Shown piece after piece: positions 15,637 through 23,951 of a stretch of 36,708 nucleotides of DNA. The stretch's first letter is position 1. Each line of letters opens with the position of its first letter. The notes beneath the pieces were generated by a model. The model saw nothing but the letters and a program-made list of their open reading frames with translations. It had not been told where the DNA came from and ran no database searches. A program made the position numbers and the translations under genes. This stretch comes from a virus, in IMG/VR virus record IMGVR_UViG_3300044624_002824, positions 1 through 36,708 of that record. The stretch is one strand, 5' to 3'.

Positions 15637-17775
15637 ATGTCTTCAATTTCATTCAAAAATCAAAAATTAGATTCCTTGGTCGGGATTAGAGAACTTTCCG
15701 AGTCTGTCGAAACACTTAATTCGACAGATGTGTTGGTATTAAACAACGAATCTTCTTTTTTGTATTCGGCAGATGAAATAACAGTAGCATTGAATGAGAC
15801 TCTTCAGTTGGAGGCGCCCAGCACTGATGATGAAATTGACTTTATCGGCAGAATTGGAACCTTGTTTGGATCAGTCGGCCTATCTGAACCAGTAGAGACA
15901 GAGATTCTTCCATTCAGTTTTTCTCTTCCCTCGAACGTTACGGCTAGTAGTTTTTGGAATATTTCTTTTGGGGAGAATGCTCAAGATCCTTCAAACTATA
16001 GAAAATTTAATTGTCCAATAGAGATTATTGCGGCGACATCTACTGGAATTACCTTCAGGATACTTCCGGAAGATGAATATTTGGTAAATGAAACTTTCGA
16101 TTCTTTGAGTGTCAACAAACCAGATTATGGCTTGCTTCTAGTCTCTATCGAATTTCAAAGTAATTCTGGAACAAAAACAGAACGATCGTACTTGATGAAG
16201 TACACTCATAATCCGCTTTTTTCTTCTCCGATACTTTCCGTTCCTAGAGTTTTTGTTGATAAATTGGTTAATGTTTACACATCTCCTGGCTACTCTTCAG
16301 AAACTTTATTTGTTCCGACTTTAAGTTCTTCTTTTGTTTATAATTTTTACGAACTAGAAGAATCAGAATATGAAATATACAAATCAAGAAACTACAAAGG
16401 AATTCCTCGCGAAGATGTTCCAAAATTTGTAAGGCTTTCTTGGAATAAGCCTCCTCCTCCACAGAGAAGTCCTCTTAGGATTGACAGAGAAGCAGTTGTA
16501 GATCTTTTTGATCGGGGAGCCCTTGCAGATATTTCCTTTTCAACTCCACCCATTGCAGAACCTCCAGCAATTGAACGAGGGGCAATTCTTTACGCTGGCA
16601 GGATTGTTTCTATTCCCGGAATAACATCACAGATGGCTTCTGCTTTTGCCGGATCCCCTCGCTTATCTTTTTTGGCTGATAGTGCTTTTGCTAGTTCTTC
16701 TGGAAGTTTTACTCCGGAAGCTTTGTCAAACTTTAGAACTATAAACAGAGGAGAGATCGCTCACGATTTGCTAGCTGTCAAAACGAGTAGATATATTGGG
16801 TATGTCATTGAAAAATATAGAATTTCAGAAAATTTAACAGAATTAGAATTGGTTGATATTGTTTCTATTCCAGACATTGATACATTGGAATACATCGACT
16901 CAAAGATTGCTTATGGAGAAGTTTACAGATACGCAATAAGAACTGTTTTCAGATTTGTCAACAGCGAAAATCTTCCAATGTTTTTTGACTCTGATTCTTT
17001 GCTTAATCAAACGCAAACAAAAAAATACATTGATGGTTCTCAGACTGTAAATTTGAAAAAGACATATTACTATGATAGCGAAAGTTCTGTAGCAGTAGAA
17101 GAAACGATAGTAGAAAATCGGCGCCCGGACCCACCAACTTCAGTTAAAGGATTTGCAAATTCTAAGGATGGTAAGATTTTCTTGACGTGGAGTCAAAAGA
17201 ATAGTAACAGAGACGTTGTTGGGTTTAATGTATACAGAAAAAGGGAAAGTGATACAAACTTTACAAAAATGAACTCTGAACTATTAGGGGTTAGAGAAAA
17301 TTTTTATCCAGATTTCGAAATAGAGAAAGACGTTAAATATGTTTACGCAGTAGAGTCGGTTGATGTCCATGGAAATTTTTCCAAACTTTCAATCCAGCTT
17401 ATTCTTCAAATTAAGACAATCACAAATTATGATTTTCTAATTTCCGAGGAAAAACAAAGGGTGTTTGAAACCGAAGGCTTTGAATTAAACGAAACGAGGC
17501 AGAAGGAAGAGACTGAGTTGATTCTAGTCAGAAACAAATTGAAAATTAACGTCAATCCATTGTTCAAGACGTTTGATGATAACAACATTTTCGTTGTGAA
17601 AGTTACATCTTTGGACACTGGTGAGTCCAAACAAATTAAGTTGAACTTTACCTCAAGATCTATATATCACGTGGCGCCAGTTGAATCAGAGCCAGTGAAT
17701 GCTTGGTTAGAATTGGTCGGCAGTATCTCCAGAGATGGAGAATTTAGAAGAAGAATTGCGGAAGCTATCGATTAA
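15637..17775 (+). CDS. Large Fn3-containing virion protein, 712 aa
   Basis: A clear Fn3 module lies at residues about 494-590 (PPTSVKGFANSKDGKIFLTW, then VVGFNVYRKR, then YVYAVESVDVHGNFS). A second, divergent one spans roughly 255-430 (FVRLSWNKPPPP .. GYVIEKYRIS .. EVYRYAIRTV). The N-terminal 250 residues are acidic and beta-rich without a recognised family. Its start ATG immediately follows the preceding TAA. It is the third Fn3-type gene in a row and probably builds the same surface structure. Confidence 0.65.
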   Translation: MSSISFKNQKLDSLVGIRELSESVETLNSTDVLVLNNESSFLYSADEITVALNETLQLEAPSTDDEIDFIGRIGTLFGSVGLSEPVETEILPFSFSLPSNVTASSFWNISFGENAQDPSNYRKFNCPIEIIAATSTGITFRILPEDEYLVNETFDSLSVNKPDYGLLLVSIEFQSNSGTKTERSYLMKYTHNPLFSSPILSVPRVFVDKLVNVYTSPGYSSETLFVPTLSSSFVYNFYELEESEYEIYKSRNYKGIPREDVPKFVRLSWNKPPPPQRSPLRIDREAVVDLFDRGALADISFSTPPIAEPPAIERGAILYAGRIVSIPGITSQMASAFAGSPRLSFLADSAFASSSGSFTPEALSNFRTINRGEIAHDLLAVKTSRYIGYVIEKYRISENLTELELVDIVSIPDIDTLEYIDSKIAYGEVYRYAIRTVFRFVNSENLPMFFDSDSLLNQTQTKKYIDGSQTVNLKKTYYYDSESSVAVEETIVENRRPDPPTSVKGFANSKDGKIFLTWSQKNSNRDVVGFNVYRKRESDTNFTKMNSELLGVRENFYPDFEIEKDVKYVYAVESVDVHGNFSKLSIQLILQIKTITNYDFLISEEKQRVFETEGFELNETRQKEETELILVRNKLKINVNPLFKTFDDNNIFVVKVTSLDTGESKQIKLNFTSRSIYHVAPVESEPVNAWLELVGSISRDGEFRRRIAEAID

Positions 17776-17790
17776 CAGGAGTTCAAAAAT

Positions 17791-18501
17791 ATGGGTTTTA
17801 TTGCTAGAGATGGTGACATCATTGTTGACGCAGTCTTGACTGACATTGGGCGACAGAAATTGGCTCGTAACGATGGAAGCTTTAAGATTGTTGCATATTC
17901 TTTTTGCGATGATGAAATTGACTATTCTCTTTTTAATCCATCAACTGGCTCTTCGTTCGTTGATGAACAAATTTTGAATCTTCCAATTTTCGAAGCGAAC
18001 GTAAACGAGCGACTAAACGGAAACTATCCGCTTCTAACCATCACTAATCCAAATTTGAAATATCTTCCTGTTTTGGTGTCTGATACTTCGACAATTACAA
18101 TCGGAGAGCAGTCTGGGCAAAGTGCTGGTGTAACTGTTAGATTTTATCAAAGCACTAATCAAAACGCTAGAATTGTTCCTGTTGAAATTCAGGATTCTGG
18201 TTTTACAATTGAGATTCCTTCAAATCTTTTGTATATCGAAAACCAAAGTCCAACAGATACGACTCCTTACGGAACTGCTCTTTATGTAATCCAGAGAGAT
18301 GCTGCGTTGATTCAAGCGTCTCAAGGATCCCAGATTACTTTCAAAATTCGCCCTCAGAGTTTGACCAACACTGTTTGGAACACTCTTGGTAACGGAACTG
18401 CCCCCAATAGAACCATCTCAACAAAAATCAAAGCAAAAGGAATTAATTCAGGGCTGAACAACGTCATTGACGTTATAATTTCTGAAGAATTTACTCGCTG
18501 A
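17791..18501 (+). CDS. Conserved phage virion protein, 236 aa
   Basis: The N-terminus (DIIVDAVLTDIGRQKLARND, then FKIVAYSFCDDEIDY) is a pattern I recall from structural proteins of large marine myoviruses, in which 'LTD.GR..LA..DG.F.I..FA..DDEIDY' is conserved. The function is not known to me. The rest is beta-rich with no enzymatic motif. An AGGAG sits 10 bases before ATG 17791. It may be a tail-associated adaptor for the surface proteins that follow. Confidence 0.65.
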   Translation: MGFIARDGDIIVDAVLTDIGRQKLARNDGSFKIVAYSFCDDEIDYSLFNPSTGSSFVDEQILNLPIFEANVNERLNGNYPLLTITNPNLKYLPVLVSDTSTITIGEQSGQSAGVTVRFYQSTNQNARIVPVEIQDSGFTIEIPSNLLYIENQSPTDTTPYGTALYVIQRDAALIQASQGSQITFKIRPQSLTNTVWNTLGNGTAPNRTISTKIKAKGINSGLNNVIDVIISEEFTR

Positions 18502-18518
18502 TTGGAGCAAGCAATTAA

Positions 18519-19562
18519 ATGAACAAAGTATTCGATCCATCAAGAGATATTAAGACTCAAGTATCTTCAATTAATGAAGTTCTTGTCTTCAATGGAGCAA
18601 TTTTTACCGGATCGACGAATGATACAAACATTAAAAGATTCAATCACTGGACTTCTGGAAGTGCTTCTGGATCTTTGTATCAGGCAATTTACAACACTTC
18701 TCATACTTCATCTTCTGCTGTAGAATTGATGAATATTACTTACGGACAGAGTATTTCTTCCTCTTTGTATATTCATCCAAGTGGAACAAACAAAATTGAG
18801 AAGAATAAAGTCTACAGACTTCACGCAAAGATGCTGCTTGGAGATGAGGATTATCGATTCAATATTTCAGGAAGTAACGTTGACAATTTGATCTTCTTGC
18901 ACTTGAAGAGATCTCAAACAAAAGACGAACTCAAGCGTGGAGCGACATCAATTAGTTCCATATTCTCCGGATCGGTGAATGCGGCAGGCATTCAGGTAGT
19001 TTCTAGTTCTGTCACGTATACTGATGCTGGAGCAGATGGTAGATGGTTGCAAACAGATAGAGGAGATGTGGGTAGCCTCACGTCTGGATCTTCTGTGGCA
19101 GGCTTGATTTTCTATCAAGCTGGAATCATCGCCCTGATCCCAGAAGTTTTTTCTTGTACATCATCAGTAACGACGAATCCTGGAAATTTTTGGTCTGGAA
19201 CTTTTGACTACAATGCAATGGCTATTTCTGGCGGAAATGGGACTTACGAAAATCTTCTAACTTCTATTCGCGATAGATTCACCGGAATGACGACCATCAA
19301 TCAGACTAATTTGCAATCAACATATTATTTCTGTCGTGCGCAGAATGATGAATTCAATTACTCTTCGAATCCTACATTTTTGGATTCGTCTCAGAGAATT
19401 ATTCCTACTTCTGGTTCAAACAATCTTCAAACAAGAACCTATCCCACCAAGATTCTATTGCTTGGAGAGAACCAAGAAATTCTAGCATCTGCATGTATCG
19501 GCAGGCCAATTAAAAAGTCGCCAGATACAGAATTTTCATTGAAGGTTCGCTTGGATAATTAG
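18519..19562 (+). CDS. Virion surface protein, copy A of a three-gene paralogous family
   Basis: 347 residues. The middle (YRLHAKMLLGDEDYRF, then a 'LIFLHLKR.QTKDELK' helix) and the C-terminus (FCRAQNDEFNYSSNPTF, then KILLLGENQEIL, ending in KVRLDN) match the gene at 20562 almost motif for motif. The last ~75 residues also match the gene at 21578. The C-terminal block resembles a recurrent domain in large-phage structural proteins ('EFNYSNNPTF..GLYN..G.LLAVAK'). Rich in Ser, Gly and Thr. Probably an exposed tail or baseplate protein. The role is inferred from neighbours. Confidence 0.65.
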   Translation: MNKVFDPSRDIKTQVSSINEVLVFNGAIFTGSTNDTNIKRFNHWTSGSASGSLYQAIYNTSHTSSSAVELMNITYGQSISSSLYIHPSGTNKIEKNKVYRLHAKMLLGDEDYRFNISGSNVDNLIFLHLKRSQTKDELKRGATSISSIFSGSVNAAGIQVVSSSVTYTDAGADGRWLQTDRGDVGSLTSGSSVAGLIFYQAGIIALIPEVFSCTSSVTTNPGNFWSGTFDYNAMAISGGNGTYENLLTSIRDRFTGMTTINQTNLQSTYYFCRAQNDEFNYSSNPTFLDSSQRIIPTSGSNNLQTRTYPTKILLLGENQEILASACIGRPIKKSPDTEFSLKVRLDN

Positions 19563-19612
19563 GGATTGTTTGTTTTCTTGGACATTTTTCTTGATTGATA
19601 CTATTTTAGATT
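19563..19612 (+). promoter_or_regulatory. Leader of the endonuclease gene; weak sigma70-like promoter candidate
   Basis: This is one of the longest gaps in the window (50 bases). It contains TTGGAC at 19578-19583 and TATTTT at 19602-19607, 18 bases apart, a poor sigma70-like pair. It has no Shine-Dalgarno before ATG 19613. Homing endonuclease genes are commonly weakly translated and separately transcribed, so the layout is plausible, but the promoter is not established. Confidence 0.2.
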
Positions 19613-20584
19613 ATGTCCATAGGAAATTCTTGCAAGCTTTGCCTAAAGCAAATAGAAACAAATCAATACGGAGCTTTTTGCTCTTCTTCATGCAAGCAGA
19701 AATCTGCAAAAACAAACTCTAAAAACATTAAAAAAGAATGTCAAAAGTGTTTCAAAGAATTTTTCTGTATAAGCTCTTTATCTGAAGTCTCTCGTTTTTG
19801 TTCTTGGGAATGCAGAAAAATAGAAACTTCAAAAAAGTGCGAAGAATGTGGCTCGGATTTTTTGGTTAATAGTGTGAACCACATAAGGAAAAGATTTTGC
19901 TCCGCAGCATGTGCCCGAGGCGGCAGCAAGAGTCACTTCTATGGTCTTAAAGGTGAATTGAGTTACACCCGTGGACAGACTCCGTGGGCCAAAGGAAAAT
20001 CAGCCAAAACTGACGAAAAACTAGCCGCACTTGGAAAGAAGATTTCTTTCAAATTGAAAGATAAATTTAAAAATGGTGAACTGTCAAATGCGGGAGAAAA
20101 TAATCCTATGTTTGGCAAGCACTGGACCGAAGAACAAAAAGATCGCGCTTCGATAATGGTTACTGACAGAATGAAAAACGGAGATTGGAACACAAACAAT
20201 CCAAAATTCGTTTGCGGACACTACGAATCAAAAAAGATGGGCAAAAAGCTCTGGCATCGCTCCTCTTTAGAATTGCGTATCATGAAATGTTTTGATGCCG
20301 ATCCTAATGTTTCTTCGTACCATCCTGAGCCTTTTCCAATTCTGTACAGCAAGAACAAAAGATATGTTCCTGATTTTATGTGTGAATACTCAGATAAGAC
20401 GACATGTATACTTGAATGTAAGCCAAAATTTCAACTTGAGATAAAACAAGTTCAATTAAAATCCATTGCTGCAAAAGAAATGTGCGAAAAGAATGACTGG
20501 AAATATGAAATCTATACTTTGGAAGACATAGAAAAGTACGAAATCAGATTAGGATTAGATAATGTCTTACAAAAAATTCAATGA
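19613..20584 (+). CDS. Free-standing mobile endonuclease: three zinc ribbons, NUMOD3, TnsA-like PD-(D/E)XK nuclease
   Basis: Residues 7-100 hold three similar zinc-ribbon units, each CxxC followed 12-20 residues later by CxxxC (CKLC..CSSSC, CQKC..CSWEC, CEEC..CSAAC). Residues 155-185 contain a NUMOD3-type DNA-binding motif (GENNPMFGKHWTEEQKDRAS), typical of homing endonucleases. Residues 205-310 look like a TnsA-type restriction fold: HRSSLELRIM (Glu220), RYVPDF (Asp254) and ILECKPK (Glu268, Lys270), then a conserved helix and 'YEIYTLEDI'. It would cut DNA at a chosen site and spread its own gene. No Shine-Dalgarno is visible. The gene separates two paralogues and its end overlaps the second by 23 bases, so it looks like a recent insertion. 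An unrelated nuclease role is less likely. Confidence 0.8.
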   Translation: MSIGNSCKLCLKQIETNQYGAFCSSSCKQKSAKTNSKNIKKECQKCFKEFFCISSLSEVSRFCSWECRKIETSKKCEECGSDFLVNSVNHIRKRFCSAACARGGSKSHFYGLKGELSYTRGQTPWAKGKSAKTDEKLAALGKKISFKLKDKFKNGELSNAGENNPMFGKHWTEEQKDRASIMVTDRMKNGDWNTNNPKFVCGHYESKKMGKKLWHRSSLELRIMKCFDADPNVSSYHPEPFPILYSKNKRYVPDFMCEYSDKTTCILECKPKFQLEIKQVQLKSIAAKEMCEKNDWKYEIYTLEDIEKYEIRLGLDNVLQKIQ

Positions 20585-21581
20585 GCAAGATTTTTTCACA
20601 AACGAATTTTATATCCGAGAAGGTGTAAAGTTTTTCTATAGACAACTGTCTGGTTCTGCTGGAGACACAAATATCAAGCTTCCAGATCACTTCCCAAACG
20701 GGAATAGGTCTGGAAGTTTTTACTTGGATGTCTTTGACAGACCTCATGGAGATATTTCCGCCAATCGCCTGTTGAGCATCAGTTACGGCTTCACGACTTC
20801 GAGCGTTCATTTCTCTGGTGCATTCTCTGGTTCGAATCAGACTCCAAAGACGGTAATGTATCGTCTATTTGCTAAAAGATTGCTCGGCTCTGAAGATCGA
20901 AAGTTTTCTGTAGATGGAAGAATTATTGATGAAGCCATTTTTCTTTCTGTTGCTCGAAACCAATTCAAAGACGGGATAGTTCCAAACTCTACGTTGATGT
21001 GGTATTACCCTTCCGGATCGTCTCCTGGCAAAGAAAATCAAACAGGGACTTTCAACTATGGAATCGTATGGGACCAAAAATCTAAAATTCAAAATGAGTA
21101 TAGTGGGCCAGTGTCTTTCTTAAAAGATTTCAGATCAGACGCAACTCATGGTATAGTTTTTTCAAAAGCCGGAATCGTAGTAATAGACCCAAACATGCTT
21201 CCGCAAAATTTTCCATGGTCTGGTTCTTTGGATTACGAAAATTTGGCTCGTGGTTTATCTGGATCGAACAATAATGATCTTCTTTGGTCTATCAAAAACA
21301 GATTTTGGTATTGGGAATGTCAGAATTCTCAAAAAACGGTTTCTAGTTTTCATACCTGCACGGCAGAGCCAGACGAATTTAACTACTCTTCAAATCCTTC
21401 ATTTGTTGCAAAGTCTGGAGAGATATACACGAGCGTAAGCTCTTCGAATGCTAGCGTTTATATGACGCAAATTCTTCTTTTGGGTCAAAATGGAGAGGTT
21501 ATTGCTGTGGCAAAGACTCCCGGACCGATCAGGAAAAATCCAGACATTGGTGTAAAAATTGTTGCGAGGTTGAACACATGA
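20562..21581 (+). CDS. Virion surface protein, copy B of a three-gene paralogous family
   Basis: 339 residues, paralogous to the gene at 18519: shared 'YRLFAKRLLGSEDRKFSV', 'AIFLSVARNQFKDGI', 'GIVFSKAGIVVIDPN', 'WSGSLDYENL' and 'DEFNYSSNPSF', and the same C-terminal strand order (ILLLGQNGEVIAVAK). The start ATG lies within the endonuclease gene, 23 bases before its end, with AGGA 7 bases upstream at 20551-20554, so the endonuclease now supplies its ribosome-binding site. It overlaps copy C by 4 bases. Likely a surface or baseplate protein. Confidence 0.65.
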   Translation: MSYKKFNEQDFFTNEFYIREGVKFFYRQLSGSAGDTNIKLPDHFPNGNRSGSFYLDVFDRPHGDISANRLLSISYGFTTSSVHFSGAFSGSNQTPKTVMYRLFAKRLLGSEDRKFSVDGRIIDEAIFLSVARNQFKDGIVPNSTLMWYYPSGSSPGKENQTGTFNYGIVWDQKSKIQNEYSGPVSFLKDFRSDATHGIVFSKAGIVVIDPNMLPQNFPWSGSLDYENLARGLSGSNNNDLLWSIKNRFWYWECQNSQKTVSSFHTCTAEPDEFNYSSNPSFVAKSGEIYTSVSSSNASVYMTQILLLGQNGEVIAVAKTPGPIRKNPDIGVKIVARLNT

Positions 21582-22429
21582 CATTTTTCGATCTGAAGAG
21601 CCAAGATGTCATATCTGTCGTCTATACAGTTCATCCTACACGTTCTATCAGAATGGACGCAGAAGGCTCTGGGAACGGAGGCTCATATCCATACAATGGC
21701 TACCGAGCCGCGATAGAGATATTCGATTCTGGCTCGCTCCCAGGCTCCGGAAACAGGGTGTTCTTTGATGTCGACGGCGTAGAACTCAGTCAGTCCTATT
21801 ACGCCAAGAGTACAATCTCACTAAAATTCGATCACGTTCTATCCGGCACTGAGAGAGTGGTTCTAAATCAGCTTCTTTCGACATATAAATCCTCGTCGTT
21901 TTTTAAGCCTGAAAATTACGGATCTTCTTCTATTCTCCCACCAACAACTTGTCACATTTTGAATATTCCAAATACGATTGTTGGATCGGAGATAAAGAAG
22001 GGAAGTTTCAATCTTACAACCGGATCGACCGTACTGATCTCCGATGATGGATACGGAGGTCTTTATAGTGGTTCTGTCTTGGTTGGAAGCATTCTTTATG
22101 AGTATGGAGTTGCTTATTTCGGAAGAAATACAAATTTTTCAACATTTGGGTCTGGAAGCTCTGTTGTTTGTCATTTTTCTGCTACCAACAACATTCCGAT
22201 GAATGTTTACATTTGTCGCGCGTCGAAGAATTCTCTAAATTTTTCAAACAATCCATCTTTTACTTCCTTGACTGGAAGCAGAAATGAGATTACGACATCA
22301 GAGTCGAAAGTTTTCGTAACAGGAGTAGGTTTGTATGACGAGAATTTTGAGTTGGTTGGTGTTGCTAAATTGGCTAATCCAATTGTTCTTAATGAGTCGA
22401 TTGAATATCGTCTCAAGCTAAATTTTTGA
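21578..22429 (+). CDS. Virion surface protein, copy C (shorter) of the paralogous family
   Basis: 283 residues. The C-terminal block (YICRASKNSLNFSNNPSF, then VGLYDENFELVGVAKLANP, ending in YRLKLNF) matches copies A and B. The N-terminal 150 residues differ (Gly/Ser-rich; 'ISLKFDHVLSGTERVVLNQL'), so the common C-terminal domain is joined to a different front end. The 'GSILYEYGVAYF' segment corresponds to the 'G.IFYQAGIIALIP' motif of copy A. It starts at an ATG overlapping copy B. Confidence 0.65.
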   Translation: MTFFDLKSQDVISVVYTVHPTRSIRMDAEGSGNGGSYPYNGYRAAIEIFDSGSLPGSGNRVFFDVDGVELSQSYYAKSTISLKFDHVLSGTERVVLNQLLSTYKSSSFFKPENYGSSSILPPTTCHILNIPNTIVGSEIKKGSFNLTTGSTVLISDDGYGGLYSGSVLVGSILYEYGVAYFGRNTNFSTFGSGSSVVCHFSATNNIPMNVYICRASKNSLNFSNNPSFTSLTGSRNEITTSESKVFVTGVGLYDENFELVGVAKLANPIVLNESIEYRLKLNF

Positions 22430-22436
22430 GAAAGAA

Positions 22437-23003
22437 ATGCTTTTATCACTAGACATTAGTACGAGTTGCACTGGTTGGGCTGTTTTTGATAATTCCAAAC
22501 TTGTTAAAGCTGGAGCAATTGAAACTTCTAGCGATGATTTTGATTCATTTTTCTCGAAGATGACTCACGTCATCGACTCAATAAAGAAAATTTGCAAAGA
22601 TAACAACTTTGATATCAAGTTTATCGCAGTAGAATCTGCGTTGAAGAAGTTCACACCAGGAAGGTCTAGCTCTGACGTTATTGCGAAATTGGTTGGATTC
22701 AATTTTTGTTTAACCTATCATCTTACAACACATTTCGGAGCAAAGAATCTATATTTTGATGTAAAGAGTGCTAGGGCTTTCTGTGGAATAAAAGTTCCAA
22801 AAAAGAAGGATGCAAAGATCTTTGTCTACAACTATGTCAAAGCGAGATATCCTGAACTAGATTGGCAATTCAAGAAAGTTACGGCTAAAACCAATAAGGA
22901 CTTAGCTCCTGTCAAGTCTTGGTGTGTTGACATGTCTGATGCTATAGTAATTGGTCTAGCTGCTATTCCAAAGGTGGCGCAGAACCATTCAGACGTGCTA
23001 TAA
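22437..23003 (+). CDS. ruvC: RuvC-like Holliday junction resolvase
   Basis: 188 residues with an RNase H-like fold. The four acidic catalytic positions of RuvC can be matched: Asp6 in LSLDISTSCTGWAVFD, Glu66 in KFIAVESAL, and the Asp165-Asp168 pair in CVDMSDAIVIGLAA (the DxxDA motif). It would cut branched recombination or replication intermediates, preparing DNA for packaging. T4 uses the unrelated endonuclease VII (gp49) for this, so RuvC replacement is notable. It opens a replication and recombination block with primase and Mre11-Rad50 right behind. Shorter regulatory paralogues are unlikely because all catalytic residues are present. Confidence 0.82.
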   Translation: MLLSLDISTSCTGWAVFDNSKLVKAGAIETSSDDFDSFFSKMTHVIDSIKKICKDNNFDIKFIAVESALKKFTPGRSSSDVIAKLVGFNFCLTYHLTTHFGAKNLYFDVKSARAFCGIKVPKKKDAKIFVYNYVKARYPELDWQFKKVTAKTNKDLAPVKSWCVDMSDAIVIGLAAIPKVAQNHSDVL

Positions 23004-23009
23004 CGCTGC

Positions 23010-23951
23010 GTGCACGAAGAAAAAATTGGTATCCTGAGAGAGATGTTCCCCGATTCGGTCCTTCGCAAAGGCGGGACGGAATTTGTTTGTAGGTGCCCAT
23101 CTAAGTCATGCAAAGCTGATCCTAGATATTTCGCAAAGAAGAAGCTAGAGATCAACCTGTCTGGAGACTATTTCGCATGTTGGAGATGCCACTATAGAGG
23201 GCATATGATTCAGTTGTTGCGTGCACATGCAACGCCAGTACAGAAAGCTCGGTACTCAAAACTGATTGGATTGAAGGTTGATTCTACAGAAGAAGTTCAA
23301 GGTTTCGTGCTGCCAGATGAATACAAATTTGTTCTTGATGATTTCAGAACAAACAATACAGCAAAGAGAATCTACGAATGGCTTTCGGGACAGGGAATTT
23401 CTGATGATTCTATTCTTCAAAATAGAGTAGGATACGTAGAAGACGGTGAATTGTCCAACAGAGTTCTTTTTCCGTCTTACGACAAAGAATGCGAGCTGAA
23501 TTATTTTGTTACTAGACACATCTGGTTAAAGAATCAATACAGATGGTTGAAGTGTTCAAGGAGTTCGAAAGGAAATATTTGGAATGAACATTTAATTGAC
23601 TGGAATCGACCAATTATTTTGACAGAATCCGTTAAGACGTATTTGAAGTTTTTCGACCAAGATAAAAATATCGTAACAAACAATGGCTCTGGGTTGAATA
23701 AAAATTATAAACTCTTTGCCAGTATTCTTATGGAGTGCGATCAAGACATCATAATCGCTTTCGATCCCGACGCTAAAGGAGAAGCTCTCACTTTGAGTGA
23801 AGAACTTTCAAGATTTGGCTGCATTCCAAAGATTGCGACTTTTGATAAACAACCAGACGAACTGTCTTTCTGTGAATTCCAGGAAGCGATAAAATCAGCA
23901 AAACAGTTCAGCAAATTCGACAGTTTGAAGCACAGGATCTCACAAATATGA
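23010..23951 (+). CDS. DNA primase (zinc-binding plus Toprim, T4 gp61-like)
   Basis: 313 residues, close to T4 gp61 (342). An N-terminal zinc site is formed by Cys27/29, Cys34 and the pair C57-W-R-C60 (FACWRCHYRGHM). The Toprim catalytic parts are Glu206 in PIILTESVKTYL and Asp252/Asp254 in IIAFDPDAKG. The enzyme synthesises RNA primers on the lagging strand. Start is GTG 23010 with only a weak ribosome-binding site; an alternative ATG at 23043 has GAGAG just before it and would remove 11 residues without harming the zinc site. It overlaps the next gene by 4 bases. No helicase domain is present, so it would rely on a separate gp41-like helicase. Confidence 0.85.
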   Translation: MHEEKIGILREMFPDSVLRKGGTEFVCRCPSKSCKADPRYFAKKKLEINLSGDYFACWRCHYRGHMIQLLRAHATPVQKARYSKLIGLKVDSTEEVQGFVLPDEYKFVLDDFRTNNTAKRIYEWLSGQGISDDSILQNRVGYVEDGELSNRVLFPSYDKECELNYFVTRHIWLKNQYRWLKCSRSSKGNIWNEHLIDWNRPIILTESVKTYLKFFDQDKNIVTNNGSGLNKNYKLFASILMECDQDIIIAFDPDAKGEALTLSEELSRFGCIPKIATFDKQPDELSFCEFQEAIKSAKQFSKFDSLKHRISQI

